Source: Streptomyces sp. NRRL B-1347 (GTDB lineage Bacteria > Actinomycetota > Actinomycetes > Streptomycetales > Streptomycetaceae). From it: a stretch of DNA of 62,035 nucleotides. Made by a program: the position numbers and the translations under genes. Below, one piece after another: positions 26,599 to 35,340 of this stretch (within the stretch, counting starts at the first letter, position 1; every line of letters starts with the position of its first letter). The stretch lies in NCBI RefSeq assembly GCF_000720325.1, contig NZ_JOJM01000081.1:1-62035 (forward strand). Reading direction: 5' to 3'. A model generated the notes under the pieces. That model searched no databases. It was not told where the DNA came from and saw only the letters and a program-made list of their open reading frames with translations.

Positions 26599-27501
26599 TC
26601 AGCTTCGGCGCCGGTATTCGCGGGCCAGCAGGCGCAGTGCCGCCGGAATGGAGGCGCGCGCCGAGGAGCTCAGCAGTTGTGCTCCCTTGCGCCTGGCGGC
26701 GTCGGCTGTCAGTTCTTCCATGCCGATGAGCGCCCTTCCCATCGGGCGGTGGGCCTCGGGCAGGTACGCCACCAGGGTGTAGCTCTCGATGAGACTTGCT
26801 TGGGCCTGACGAATCAACTCGGCGAGGAGGGCACGGACGTCTGGGGATTCCCTGCGCGATTCGAGGTCGGCACGGGTCACCCCGTGCCGCTCCAGTGTCT
26901 CGGTGGGGATGTTCAACCGCCCTGCTCGCAGGTCCTCGGCCAGGTCGGTGGCGAAGTCGAGACGCTGGCTGCCGTCGATGAACCGGCGGCAGGCGCTGAG
27001 GTAACCGGCCTCGTCCGCGCGGGGCGTCAGAAGGCCGGCCACGAGCATGAAAGCGGGCAGGGAGTAGGCGTCGATGTAGTGCTGGTAGTCCTGTTCACCG
27101 GCGAATCCGGTGAACTCCAGGTCCACCCGTCCGGCGCCGAGGAACTCTTTGATGTGGTGTTCGAGCTGGGGGAACGCCCTGTACGTGTGCAGGAGCGGGC
27201 GCAGCACGGGGTGGTCGCTCTGCTGGGCCGTCAGGGCTTCGCGCACCAGATCCTCCCACCGGTCATAGGCGGCGGCACGCCCTTCCACCGGCCCTTCCCG
27301 GTCCAGGATGGTGTCGGTGTGGTGCATGAAAACGGTCGTGGCGATCACGTGCGGGACGATGGGCTTGGGCAGCAGCAGGCGGACAGCCAGGTACTGGTGG
27401 CGCCGGTAGCGCGAGACCACACGGCGCAGGCGGGTGAAGTCCGCGCGCAGCTGGGGACTGTCGATGCCCGCCGCGTCCAGCGTGGCCTTCCACGAATTCA
27501 T
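26599..27501 (-). CDS. squalene/phytoene synthase family enzyme
   Basis: 300 aa from ATG 27501 with GAGGAG four bases upstream. All-helical, with both metal-binding Asp-rich motifs of head-to-head prenyl synthases: DTILD at residues 63-67 and DFATDLAED at 182-190. Length matches bacterial squalene/phytoene synthases. Family reaction: condensation of two prenyl diphosphates via a cyclopropyl intermediate; some relatives transfer a prenyl group to other acceptors. No carotenoid or hopanoid genes lie nearby. The neighbour 1.4 kb away is the reducing PKS on the same strand. Inference: a specialised metabolite enzyme, perhaps part of a polyketide-terpenoid pathway. Confidence 0.86.
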   Translation of the reverse strand: MNSWKATLDAAGIDSPQLRADFTRLRRVVSRYRRHQYLAVRLLLPKPIVPHVIATTVFMHHTDTILDREGPVEGRAAAYDRWEDLVREALTAQQSDHPVLRPLLHTYRAFPQLEHHIKEFLGAGRVDLEFTGFAGEQDYQHYIDAYSLPAFMLVAGLLTPRADEAGYLSACRRFIDGSQRLDFATDLAEDLRAGRLNIPTETLERHGVTRADLESRRESPDVRALLAELIRQAQASLIESYTLVAYLPEAHRPMGRALIGMEELTADAARRKGAQLLSSSARASIPAALRLLAREYRRRS

Positions 27502-28245
27502 CGCACTCCTCAGCTTCCCGGGCGGTTGCCGTCGCTACACGGACGATCTGTCCTTTGAGGTGACGGTACGCGGTCCTGACGGCACGGCATCGGCCCCCAC
27601 CCGCAGCTCGTGCCTGCCGACGGCGGGACTGTCGTCAGGCGTGGTTCCGCCCGGGGCCCCATCCGTGGGGATTGTCGCGCTCGCCCAGGCAGCACGCCGA
27701 CGGCGTGGCAGACTGCCAGGACCATCAAGGCCGTCCGACCCGTCGACATGATCGTTCTGTGCAGTGTGGCCTGTGGCCGTTCCGGTACACGCATCGGCGA
27801 AGGAGCCGGCGGGACTGGTCACGCGCAAGACGCTCGTCGTCGCTGCGATCCCATCCCTCCCACGCCGGGCGTCCTGTGGGAGCGATTCCCGCCCGACAGG
27901 ATCGCTGTGATACCAGCACTCCAGTCACGAGTCGACCGACGTTCAGGGGCGTAGCCGTGGACGAACCGGCTGAACGGCGGCTTCGCGCGCCCCACACGGG
28001 GCGTCTGCCCTGCCAGGGCCGGGCGGCTGTATACCCGGCGCGGCAGATGTCCGCGCACCTGAGGTCGATTCCCGCATCAGCGTTGATGTGGTGGAAACGC
28101 GACACGAGGCCGGTGCCTACCGATGGGACGCGATAGGCACCGTCTCACTGACGCTGGCGGCGACCGCTCGACTGACGACGGAGTGACCCGCTGTGATGTG
28201 GGGCGGGTACGGACCGGCGGCGTGGAGTCGGCGCACACGTGGACG
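27502..28245. other. intergenic stretch, no gene recognised
   Basis: About 740 bases in which every open frame on both strands is Arg/Pro/Gly-rich noise. The promoter of the prenyl synthase gene should lie in the first 150 bases. Nothing else can be supported. Confidence 0.4.
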
Positions 28246-29680
28246 CTAAGGGTGACTCGCCTCCTGTTCGACGGCGTGTACCTGGTGCGGGGCACGGTTG
28301 CGCGGGTGGTGCGGGTTGAGGAACCACTTCCGGGCCGAGGCCAGCCACCAGATGCCGCAGAAGGCGATGACGATGCCGACGGCGATGGGGGCGTAGTTGA
28401 AGGTCTTGGCGGTGACGGGAGAGGCCTGGGGGAGCATGAAGAGCACGGTGATCACCGCGACCCAGGCGACGGCGACGGTGCCGATGATGGTGGACCAGGA
28501 GCCGAGGTGCCAGGGGCCGCGCTCGAACCGGTCGCCCTGGCGCAGGCGGAGGTAGGTGGGGATGACGTAGGCGATGTACAGGCCGATGGTGGCGATGGAG
28601 GTGACGGCGGCGTAGGCGGTGCTGTTCCACAGGTAGGGCAGGCCCAGGCAGAAGGCGCCGCCGGTGGCGAGCCAGACGGCGTTGGTGGGGGTGCGGGTGG
28701 CGGAGTGGAGCTTGTGCCAGATCCGGGAGAAGGGCAGCGCGCCGTCACGGGAGAAGGCGTAGATCATGCGGGAGTTGGCGGTCACCGAGGCCATGCCGCA
28801 GAACAGTTGCGCGACGATGATCACGACGAGGAGCCACTTGCCGGTGGCCGCGCCGAGGGCGTCCATGAGGATCTGAGCCGGGGGTACGCCTGTCTCGGAG
28901 CCGAGGGCGCCGGAGTACGACTGGATGGCGTAGGTGAAGCCGAAGAGCAGGACGAATCCGGCCGCGAGGGAGACGAGGATGGAGCGGACGATGCCTTTGG
29001 GTCCTGCGGTGGCCGCGTCGATGGTCTCCTCGGTCATGTGGGCGGAGGCGTCGTAGCCGGTGAAGGTGTACTGGGCCATCAGCAGCCCGATGGCCACCAC
29101 GTACAAGCTGGAGGTGAAGCCGGTGTTGTTGACGAACTCGCCGAAGACGAAGCGGGTCGACTGGTGGTGGTCGGGGACGAGGACCAGGGCGCCGCAGATG
29201 ACCAGGACGCCGCCGATGTGCCACCAGATGGAGAGTTCGTTGAGGAAGGCGACGATGCGCACGCCGAAGGTGTTGAGGACGCCGTGCAGGAGCAGGATGG
29301 CGCCGAACAGGGTGATGGTGTGGCCCGGGGTGGCTGCGTAGCCGAATTGGAGGTCGAGCAGGGCGTTGAGGAAGGTGGCGGCGCCGAAGTCGATGCCCGC
29401 GGTGACCGCGATCTGCCCGAGGGTGTTGAACCAGCCGGTGAACCACGCCGCCGACGAACAGCGTCATCAGGCCGACGAACAGCCAGCCCCACATGATGAC
29501 GGCGGGGCCGCCGGTGTTCATGCCGTAGCCGTACAGCGTCATGCAGCCGGACAGGATCGAGATGATGGTGAAGCTGACGCCGAAGTTGGCGCGGCCGGAC
29601 ATGGAGCGCGACAGCGTCTGCCGGTAGCCGAGCTGCTTGAGGCGCTCCTCGTCGGAGACGCGGGATACATCGAGAGGCAC
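28246..29680 (-). pseudogene. amino acid permease (APC family), broken by internal deletion
   Basis: The N-terminal frame from GTG 29680 reads GYRQTLSRSMSGRANFGVSF, then SGCMTLYGYGMNTGGPAVIMWG and LMTLFVG, typical of APC transporters up to helix 2. Near 29446 the frame shifts, and the next recognisable piece is WFTGWFNTLGQIAVTAG, so roughly 35-40 residues covering the helix 2-3 region are missing. The remaining frame runs through the later helices to the stop (for example GFTYAIQSYSGALGSE and SVTANSRMIYAFSRDGALP). In its intact form it would import amino acids or amines. Confidence 0.86.
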
Positions 29681-29747
29681 CGGGTGCCCTTCCCTTCCTG
29701 TGTGACTCCTGTGTGACGGTCATGGCGTGCGGGGAGCAGCCCCGCCC

Positions 29748-30635
29748 TCAGGGGCGCTTTCGCCGCCGGGGCGGGCTGTGGGCCCAGGTGCGGTGGCGCA
29801 GGAACAGTTCGCGGGCGCGGCCGCAGTAGGACCAGGGGACGTGCGTGGCGTACGGGCCGATCGCGTCGAAGACCTCCCGCGCCTCGCCGTGCCGGTTCGC
29901 GAACGACAGGGCGTGCGCCAGGTAGTTGGCGTCGTCGGCGAAGCAGGCGTGCGGCTGCGGTGTCCGGTGGCGCCACCAGCGCTCCAGTGCCTGCTCGGCC
30001 TGTGGGCAGTCGGCCCAGGGATGGATCACCAGGCCGTACGCGCCCTGGTTCTGCTCCTGCCGACAGCGGTGTGCCTCGGCAAGCACCACGAGCGGCAGGA
30101 CCGCGAGGGGCTGGCCTTGGGGGGCGAGGGCCACCTGCTCCTCGGCCCACCACATGGCCTCGCCCTGGGCGCCGTGATGGCGGGGAAAGAGATAGGTGAC
30201 GATCTCGTGGTGTGCCTCGCGGTTCCACGGATCGCGTTGTTTGATCTCCGACCACACGTGGTTGAGGGTGTCGCGGTCGGGGGCGTGGGTGCGGAGCAGC
30301 GCGAGCATGACGACCAGGGGCGCCACGTCTTGGGGCCACACGTCCAGCGCGGCTCGGCAGGTGGCCCAGGCCTCTTCCATCTGAGTGCGGCCCTTGTCGT
30401 GTCCCGCGAGGGCGTGCGCGGAGTGCGGCTCGGCCTCGGCCCAGGTGTCGGCGAACCGGAGCCGTGCCCCGGCCTCCGCGAGAACCTGAAGGCGGAAGAT
30501 CCTTCGGTCCCAGTCCGACCCGGTGGCGACGAGTACGTCCCGCGGCCCTTCCCACCGGCCCATCGATGCGTCCTCGAGCACGTGCCGCAGCGCTTCGTCG
30601 TCTCTCGCCGGGTGCGAGTCAAGCCTGGTGGACAC
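29748..30635 (-). CDS. TPR-like protein of unknown function
   Basis: 295 aa from GTG 30635. Soluble and helical, with Trp- and Asp-rich segments (GSDWDRRIFRLQVLAEA, ALLRTHAPDRDTLNHVW, REAHHEIVTYLFPRHHGAQG) that resemble degenerate tetratricopeptide-type helical pairs. No catalytic motif. A basic tail ends the protein (SPPRRRKRP). The permease start lies 67 bases downstream of its stop on the same strand, so the two may have formed an operon. I recognise the general type from actinomycete genomes but cannot assign a function. Confidence 0.76.
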   Translation of the reverse strand: MSTRLDSHPARDDEALRHVLEDASMGRWEGPRDVLVATGSDWDRRIFRLQVLAEAGARLRFADTWAEAEPHSAHALAGHDKGRTQMEEAWATCRAALDVWPQDVAPLVVMLALLRTHAPDRDTLNHVWSEIKQRDPWNREAHHEIVTYLFPRHHGAQGEAMWWAEEQVALAPQGQPLAVLPLVVLAEAHRCRQEQNQGAYGLVIHPWADCPQAEQALERWWRHRTPQPHACFADDANYLAHALSFANRHGEAREVFDAIGPYATHVPWSYCGRARELFLRHRTWAHSPPRRRKRP

Positions 30636-31398
30636 GGCTCGGCTTCCTGCGGGTGGGGGGAAACCCTGCTCCGGGGTGCCCGGCCGTGTCGCGGGGGAGT
30701 TGGATACGACGTCGGCCGGGGCCCCGGAGCAGGCAGCCGCGGGTGGTGCGCACCCTCCGCCGGGCGCCGCGGGGTGGAGATTGTCCTGATGCCATGTGCG
30801 TCGTCCCCCTCATGGTCTGTGCCGCCGGTTCACGTGGCCAGTTACGAGTGACGTTGCTGTGCGTGCCGTCCGAAGAGGCCTGGGTGCCGTGGCTCTTGGT
30901 GGTCAGTCAGGATGGTGCGTCCTGGTGGGCGTGGTCCCGTGGTTCCGTGGTGCCGACGCCCCGCGATGCAGTGGTCCGCGGTGCCGTGATGCCCGCACCG
31001 GCACGTGCAGGCCCCGCTCTGCGGTGGTGGCGATCGCGTGCGCGCAGCCGTCATCGAGTCCGAGGAGGGTGGTGAGCCCCGCCCGGTGCGCATGGGGGCG
31101 CCGGTGCACCCATCATTACTCCCTCTTCTCCCTCTGGCCGCAAGAGGCGCGTGCGTACCAACTCAAAGTGGGGAGGCGAGCTTCGGCCATCGTTGGTGTG
31201 TGGTGAGCCGGGGCGCGCGGTGCCTCGAGCCTTGGCCCCTGACACGTCATGGACTGACGGCTAATCAGATAGCGTGCCATTGCGAACACGGCCTGAAGAG
31301 TGGGTAGTTGGCGTGTGCCGAAGGGCATTTACTCCTTCCACGTGCACTACGGCACCCCCGATACGACCCAGGTGCCCCGGCTCTGGCTCCGGCAACGA
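30636..31398. other. intergenic stretch, no gene recognised
   Basis: About 760 bases. Open frames are present on both strands, but none has a plausible start, domain or membrane pattern. The left part presumably holds the promoter of the TPR-like gene. Confidence 0.4.
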
Positions 31399-32754
31399 TC
31401 AGCAATGCCCCAGACGGGCATAGAGAACCACGCGGGCCCCATCGGCGCGGCGAGTCGCGCAGGGCTTGAAGTGCCGTGCCAGCACCTCCCGTTTCACCTT
31501 CTCGCCCGGTACCGCGTCGACGGGCTGTCCGGCGGGATCGGTGACCACGACGACGCGGTTCTCGGCGAGCAGTCGCACGCGCAGGACGTCGGGGGCCACC
31601 TCGGTGCCGTACAGGGTGTGCGAGTCGGCCGGGCTCCGGGCGAGGGCGATGTCGCGCAGGCCGCGCGCGGCCCACGGGTACGGGAGTGACCACACGCGGC
31701 GGCGCAGCGGAAGGTACAGCACGGCGTCGCCGGACTCCCCGGTGGCGCGCAGGGCCCGCGCGGCCGCCGTGGTGTCGTCGACCCGGCTCTCCGGGGCCCG
31801 TACATCGAGCGAGACCGGCAGCAGCGCCACGACGGCGGTGCCCAGTGCCACGACCGCCCCGAGGGCGTGCCGTCGCGCGTTACGGGTGAGCCGGTCGAGG
31901 GCCGCGCCGAGCAGGAGGGCGAGACCGGCTTGCGCGTACAGCACGTACCGGTCCACGTAGAGCGGCTTGACCACGGAGACGAGGCACAGCACGAGCGGAG
32001 GCAGGACCAGCAGCGCGAGGCCGAGGACCGGCAGCGAGACGGTGGCGCGCGCCCTCGGCCCGGGGTGCGGGCGTCTCGTCACGACGGTCACCGCGATCAG
32101 CGCGAGCGCCCACGTGCCGAGCAGTGACAGGACCGACGACCAGCTCGGGGCGCCGATCCAGTCCACCTGTGCCGACTGCCGGTGACTGAGCAGCGCCAAG
32201 GGGGCGAGCCCGAGGCCGACCGCCGTGGCGGCCACGGCCCAGGGGCGCCGAGCCGCGCGGGGCAGGGCCACGGCGTGGGCCGCCAGGGCGAGCACCGCGA
32301 ACTCGTGCAGCACGCAGGCCGTCAGCATCAGCGCCCCGTAGAGGGCCCATCGGTGTGGGCGGCGCGTCTCGACCGCACGTACCAGCGCGTACGTCGCCCA
32401 GACCACCGCCGCGAGGACCAGCGCGTACGACCGTCCCTCTTGCGCGTACCACTGCACCAGGGGCAGCGGCGCGAAGGTCACCCCGGCCAGCAGCCCCGCG
32501 CGCGGCCCCGCGAGGCGTCGGCCGAGGCACGCCACCCCGGCCGTGGCGACGGCGGTCGCGGCGACGGACGGCAGCCGGAGCACCAGCAGCGGATCGGCGT
32601 CGCCGAACAGGAGGAACAGGCTCCGCATGAGGAGGTAGTACAGCCCGTGGACGGCGTCCGCGTTCTCCAGCGTCCGCCACAGGTCGGGCAGGCCGCGCCG
32701 CGCCATGTCGTAGGTGACCGCCTCGTCCCGCCACAGCGTGCCGTCACGCCGCAC
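31399..32754 (-). CDS. GT-C glycosyltransferase (GT39-like), N-terminus probably truncated
   Basis: At least 451 aa with about ten membrane helices. The catalytic loop RDGTLWRDEAVTYDMARR carries the DE pair of GT-C enzymes, followed by HGLYYLLMRSLFLLFGD and a LRLPSVAATA region as in mannosyl/arabinosyl-type transferases that use polyprenyl-phosphate sugars. The first GTG in frame is 32754. Upstream, the frame stays open to a TAG near 32915 and encodes what looks like the missing first helix (APGVLLSLALGLWGV), but no ATG, GTG or TTG precedes it. The gene seems to have lost its true start. Confidence 0.82.
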   Translation of the reverse strand: MRRDGTLWRDEAVTYDMARRGLPDLWRTLENADAVHGLYYLLMRSLFLLFGDADPLLVLRLPSVAATAVATAGVACLGRRLAGPRAGLLAGVTFAPLPLVQWYAQEGRSYALVLAAVVWATYALVRAVETRRPHRWALYGALMLTACVLHEFAVLALAAHAVALPRAARRPWAVAATAVGLGLAPLALLSHRQSAQVDWIGAPSWSSVLSLLGTWALALIAVTVVTRRPHPGPRARATVSLPVLGLALLVLPPLVLCLVSVVKPLYVDRYVLYAQAGLALLLGAALDRLTRNARRHALGAVVALGTAVVALLPVSLDVRAPESRVDDTTAAARALRATGESGDAVLYLPLRRRVWSLPYPWAARGLRDIALARSPADSHTLYGTEVAPDVLRVRLLAENRVVVVTDPAGQPVDAVPGEKVKREVLARHFKPCATRRADGARVVLYARLGHC

Positions 32755-32896
32755 GCCCCACAGGCCGAGGGCCAGGGACAGCAGGACGCCGGGCGCGGTG
32801 ACGGCCCGGGCGGTTCTCCGCCGACGGCGCGGGGCCGCGGGAGGAGCGGTCGTGCGAACAGGGCGGGGTACGTGCGCAGAGGTGTCGACGGCAGCG

Positions 32897-33232
32897 ATGG
32901 CGGGCTCCGCCTACGTAGGTGTCGGCCAGGGCTACGGCCTCTACGTGCTCAGTGGCGGGCCCAACTACACGGTCGACGGCGCAGTCCTCTCCCAGCGACT
33001 CCTCTTGGCCCTCGCTCTTTCATGCATCGCGATCTTCTTCAACCGCATCCCCAAGACGCACCGGAAGATCGCCGCATACGCTCCGGTCAAGGCCCGCGCA
33101 CTCATGGCCGCATCCGTGCTGCTGGCCTTCGTTCTCGTGCCGCTCATCGCCGTGTCGGGACCCGTACGGGTAACGCGCCCGGCCACGGCGGTAGCACCCC
33201 TGTGCGATCGCGGCAGTGATCGCAGCGCCTAG
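32897..33232 (+). CDS. small membrane protein or N-terminally cut fragment
   Basis: 111 aa from ATG 32897 (GTG 32882 possible). Two hydrophobic helices (LLLALALSCIAIFF and LMAASVLLAFVLVPLIAVSG) flank a basic loop (NRIPKTHRKIAAY). It ends at TAG 33230-33232, but the same frame continues in coding-like sequence (VCVWPEHRKYLPELTA) into the next gene. This may therefore be the front part of one membrane protein split by a nonsense codon. Its own 5' end faces the truncated glycosyltransferase. Confidence 0.5.
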   Translation: MAGSAYVGVGQGYGLYVLSGGPNYTVDGAVLSQRLLLALALSCIAIFFNRIPKTHRKIAAYAPVKARALMAASVLLAFVLVPLIAVSGPVRVTRPATAVAPLCDRGSDRSA

Positions 33233-33280
33233 GTCTGCGTATGGCCGGAGCATCGCAAGTACCTCCCTGAACTGACCGCC

Positions 33281-33691
33281 ATGGCCGATCGACTCGCCTG
33301 GATTCCGCAAGGCTGGGTCAAGCAGCCGGCCGCGTTCTACGAGTTCGGCCTGCGACCCACGAGGCTGGGAGATCCCGGCTTCGACATAGCCGAGGGGCAC
33401 GTACGCCCCGCCGCCATTTCCATGGCCGCTCAGGTGTCCACACAGTCCCTGGGCTGCACGCCCCCGCGCAACGCCCGGCGCGCCTGGGAAGCCTCCAACC
33501 GCCTCGACCTGTGGCTGGAGTACCGAGCCATGGGCACGGACCCCAAGGCAGCCGACGCAGGCCTGAACATGGTGGGAGTCGCTCAGGAGCAGAGGGCAGC
33601 CGGCGAAGCCGTCGCCCTCACAGAGGCCGAGCAGGAGGTGTGGGCTGCCAAGCAGCGCGCTCAAATGAAGAAGGCCGGATGCGAAGGCTGA
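33281..33691 (+). CDS. soluble protein of unknown function, possible C-terminal half of the preceding gene
   Basis: 136 aa from ATG 33281, with no good ribosome binding site. It is in the same frame as the preceding gene and separated only by the TAG at 33230. The start of the coding-like sequence (WPEHRKYLPELTA) lies between that TAG and the ATG. The protein has Trp-rich segments (LAWIPQGWVKQPAAFYEFG), a helical tail (EQEVWAAKQRAQMKKAG) and no membrane helix. The pattern (membrane part, then Cys-Val-Trp-Pro-Glu and a soluble tail) looks like one actinomycete protein. Its stop overlaps the next gene. Confidence 0.55.
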   Translation: MADRLAWIPQGWVKQPAAFYEFGLRPTRLGDPGFDIAEGHVRPAAISMAAQVSTQSLGCTPPRNARRAWEASNRLDLWLEYRAMGTDPKAADAGLNMVGVAQEQRAAGEAVALTEAEQEVWAAKQRAQMKKAGCEG

Positions 33692-34311
33692 TGCCCAGCC
33701 CTCATGTGCTCAGCCTCGCGAGGGTTCACCGGGTCGTCCCCGTGCTGGGGGGAGTCGCCGCCGTCACCGTCCTGTCCGCCGTCCTCGGCGGCACCCAGGT
33801 CCCCGTGCCTTCCCTCGAGGACGGCGGCGGCACCGTCGGCATCCCGTTCCGACGGGATCTGCCTCTCCTGTCGGCAGTGTTCCTGGCCACCCTGTGGTCG
33901 GGGCCCATGGCTGCCCACGAGCAGCTCGGCTCACGCGCCTTCCACCGGGCTCGCGTCCAGCTCCTTGCCGGAGGGGTCCTGATTGCCGTCTGCCTCTCCC
34001 TGGCAGCCGAGCCCCTGGCGGTCGACGCGGCGGCCGGACTGGTCTTCGTGCGCTCATTGCTCACCTGGTTCGGCCTGGCACAGCTGTCCACCGCCCTCTT
34101 CGGGTCCCGCCTCGCCTGGGTGCTCCCTCTGACCTCGGCCTTCCCCATCATCTGGTTCACCGGCAGCACCTGGGACTGGACCGACGGGGCTGCCCCTGAT
34201 GTCGGCTTCTGGGCACTGGCGGCGGGATCTGTCGCACTGGGGAGCGCGAGCCTCGCCTGGACACCATGGCGACGGTACGCGTCACGACGTCGCAGCGAGG
34301 AGCCGAGCTGA
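33679..34311 (+). CDS. polytopic membrane protein of unknown function
   Basis: About 210 aa from ATG 33679 (ATG 33691 also possible; AAGAAGG precedes the first), overlapping the upstream stop by 13 bases. About six hydrophobic segments: VVPVLGGVAAVTVLSAVLGG, LPLLSAVFLATLW, VQLLAGGVLIAVCLSLA, LLTWFGLAQLSTALFG, WVLPLTSAFPIIWFTG and FWALAAGSVALGSASLAW. A conserved-looking EQLGSR loop follows helix 2. The organisation resembles membrane components encoded with small ABC-2-like systems, but no ATPase gene is present. Function unknown. Confidence 0.8.
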   Translation: MRRLMPSPHVLSLARVHRVVPVLGGVAAVTVLSAVLGGTQVPVPSLEDGGGTVGIPFRRDLPLLSAVFLATLWSGPMAAHEQLGSRAFHRARVQLLAGGVLIAVCLSLAAEPLAVDAAAGLVFVRSLLTWFGLAQLSTALFGSRLAWVLPLTSAFPIIWFTGSTWDWTDGAAPDVGFWALAAGSVALGSASLAWTPWRRYASRRRSEEPS

Positions 34312-34368
34312 GTGCTCAACTCGTGAATCTCCCGGCGAAGTGAGCTGGGGCAACACCACCGCAATTGG

Positions 34369-35340
34369 TCAGGCGGGACCACCGGGAGGGCGGCCATGAT
34401 CGGCGGTCGCCTTGCCGCGGCCGCCGCGCGGTTTGTCGGATCCGGATCCGGAGCCGGCGTTGGCTGATCCGTCCGCGATGCGCTGGTGGTAGGTCTGACG
34501 GTCGATGACTTCCAGTCCGTCGACCTCCCACGGCGGCAGCCTTGCGGAATCCCGGTGCTCGTACCACACGCGCAGCGCGACGGCGGCCGCATCGTGCAGG
34601 TCATGGGCCTCCTCCCAGTAGCGGATCTCGGCGTGGTCGGTCGTGTAACGGCTGGTCAGTATGAAGGGGTGCTCATGGGCCAGTTGCTCCAGGGCTCGGC
34701 GCACCTCGGCCAGCGGCCTGGCAGGGCCGGTGACTGTCAGGGTGACGTGCCAGAGCCTTGGGGCTTCGGCGCCTTGCTCCTCGGTGTGGCTGGCACGAGT
34801 GTGCGTGGTGGTGCTCTGGCCGCTGGCAGTGACGGAATCGTCGGAGTCGCTGCCTTCCTGGGGGCCGAGGGTGCTGAGTCCTGGGCCCTCGGCGGGACGT
34901 TCACGAGTGCTTCGAGAGGCGGACTTGCGTGCCGTGGGAGTCGATGCGCGACCTGTGGTCGACTGACGGCGGGAGAGCTCTCCGGGGTGCCCGGATGCTT
35001 GCTCTGCGCGGCTCGGGTCAACGGTCTCCGTGCACGCTGTGGGCAACGCCGTGGGGCATGCCGCCTCGCGCGGATCATTGGAGGCCACGTCGTCCGCGGC
35101 GTAGCCGAGGGACCCCACCAGATGCTGCAGCTCACGAACAGAAGAGAGTCGTTCGGCCTCTCCGGTGGTCAGGCGGGTGATGTGGTGGCGCAGATGCGCG
35201 ATCCTGCGCACCGCCCTGGCCAGGGAGAGAGGAGTGCGTTCACTGAGCTGCCGGGCCCCCTCGGTCCCCAGGGACGATTGCTTCAACAGAGCGTCGAATT
35301 CCTCATCCTGGGCGTCGACGGCTTCGTCCTGGTCACTCAT
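34369..35340 (-). CDS. protein of unknown function coupled to a sigma-like regulator
   Basis: 323 aa. ATG 35340 is preceded by GGGAGGAGG at suitable spacing and overlaps the upstream stop by eight bases. The N-terminal ~95 residues are charged and helical (EEFDALLKQSSLGTEGA, SLARAVRRIAHLRHHITRL). The middle is a long Ser/Thr/Glu-rich low-complexity linker. The C-terminal ~110 residues form a compact alpha/beta domain (RLWHVTLTVTGPARPLAEVR, TSRYTTDHAEIRYWEEAHD, VWYEHRDSARLPPWEVDGL). There are no membrane segments. Coupling suggests a partner or modulator of the sigma-like protein. Confidence 0.8.
   Translation of the reverse strand: MSDQDEAVDAQDEEFDALLKQSSLGTEGARQLSERTPLSLARAVRRIAHLRHHITRLTTGEAERLSSVRELQHLVGSLGYAADDVASNDPREAACPTALPTACTETVDPSRAEQASGHPGELSRRQSTTGRASTPTARKSASRSTRERPAEGPGLSTLGPQEGSDSDDSVTASGQSTTTHTRASHTEEQGAEAPRLWHVTLTVTGPARPLAEVRRALEQLAHEHPFILTSRYTTDHAEIRYWEEAHDLHDAAAVALRVWYEHRDSARLPPWEVDGLEVIDRQTYHQRIADGSANAGSGSGSDKPRGGRGKATADHGRPPGGPA

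Noticed and set aside
28123..29496. 457-codon Gly/Asp/Glu-rich plus frame opposite the permease
   Set aside because: Composition is the mirror of a hydrophobic membrane gene on the other strand; not a real PE-PGRS-like protein.
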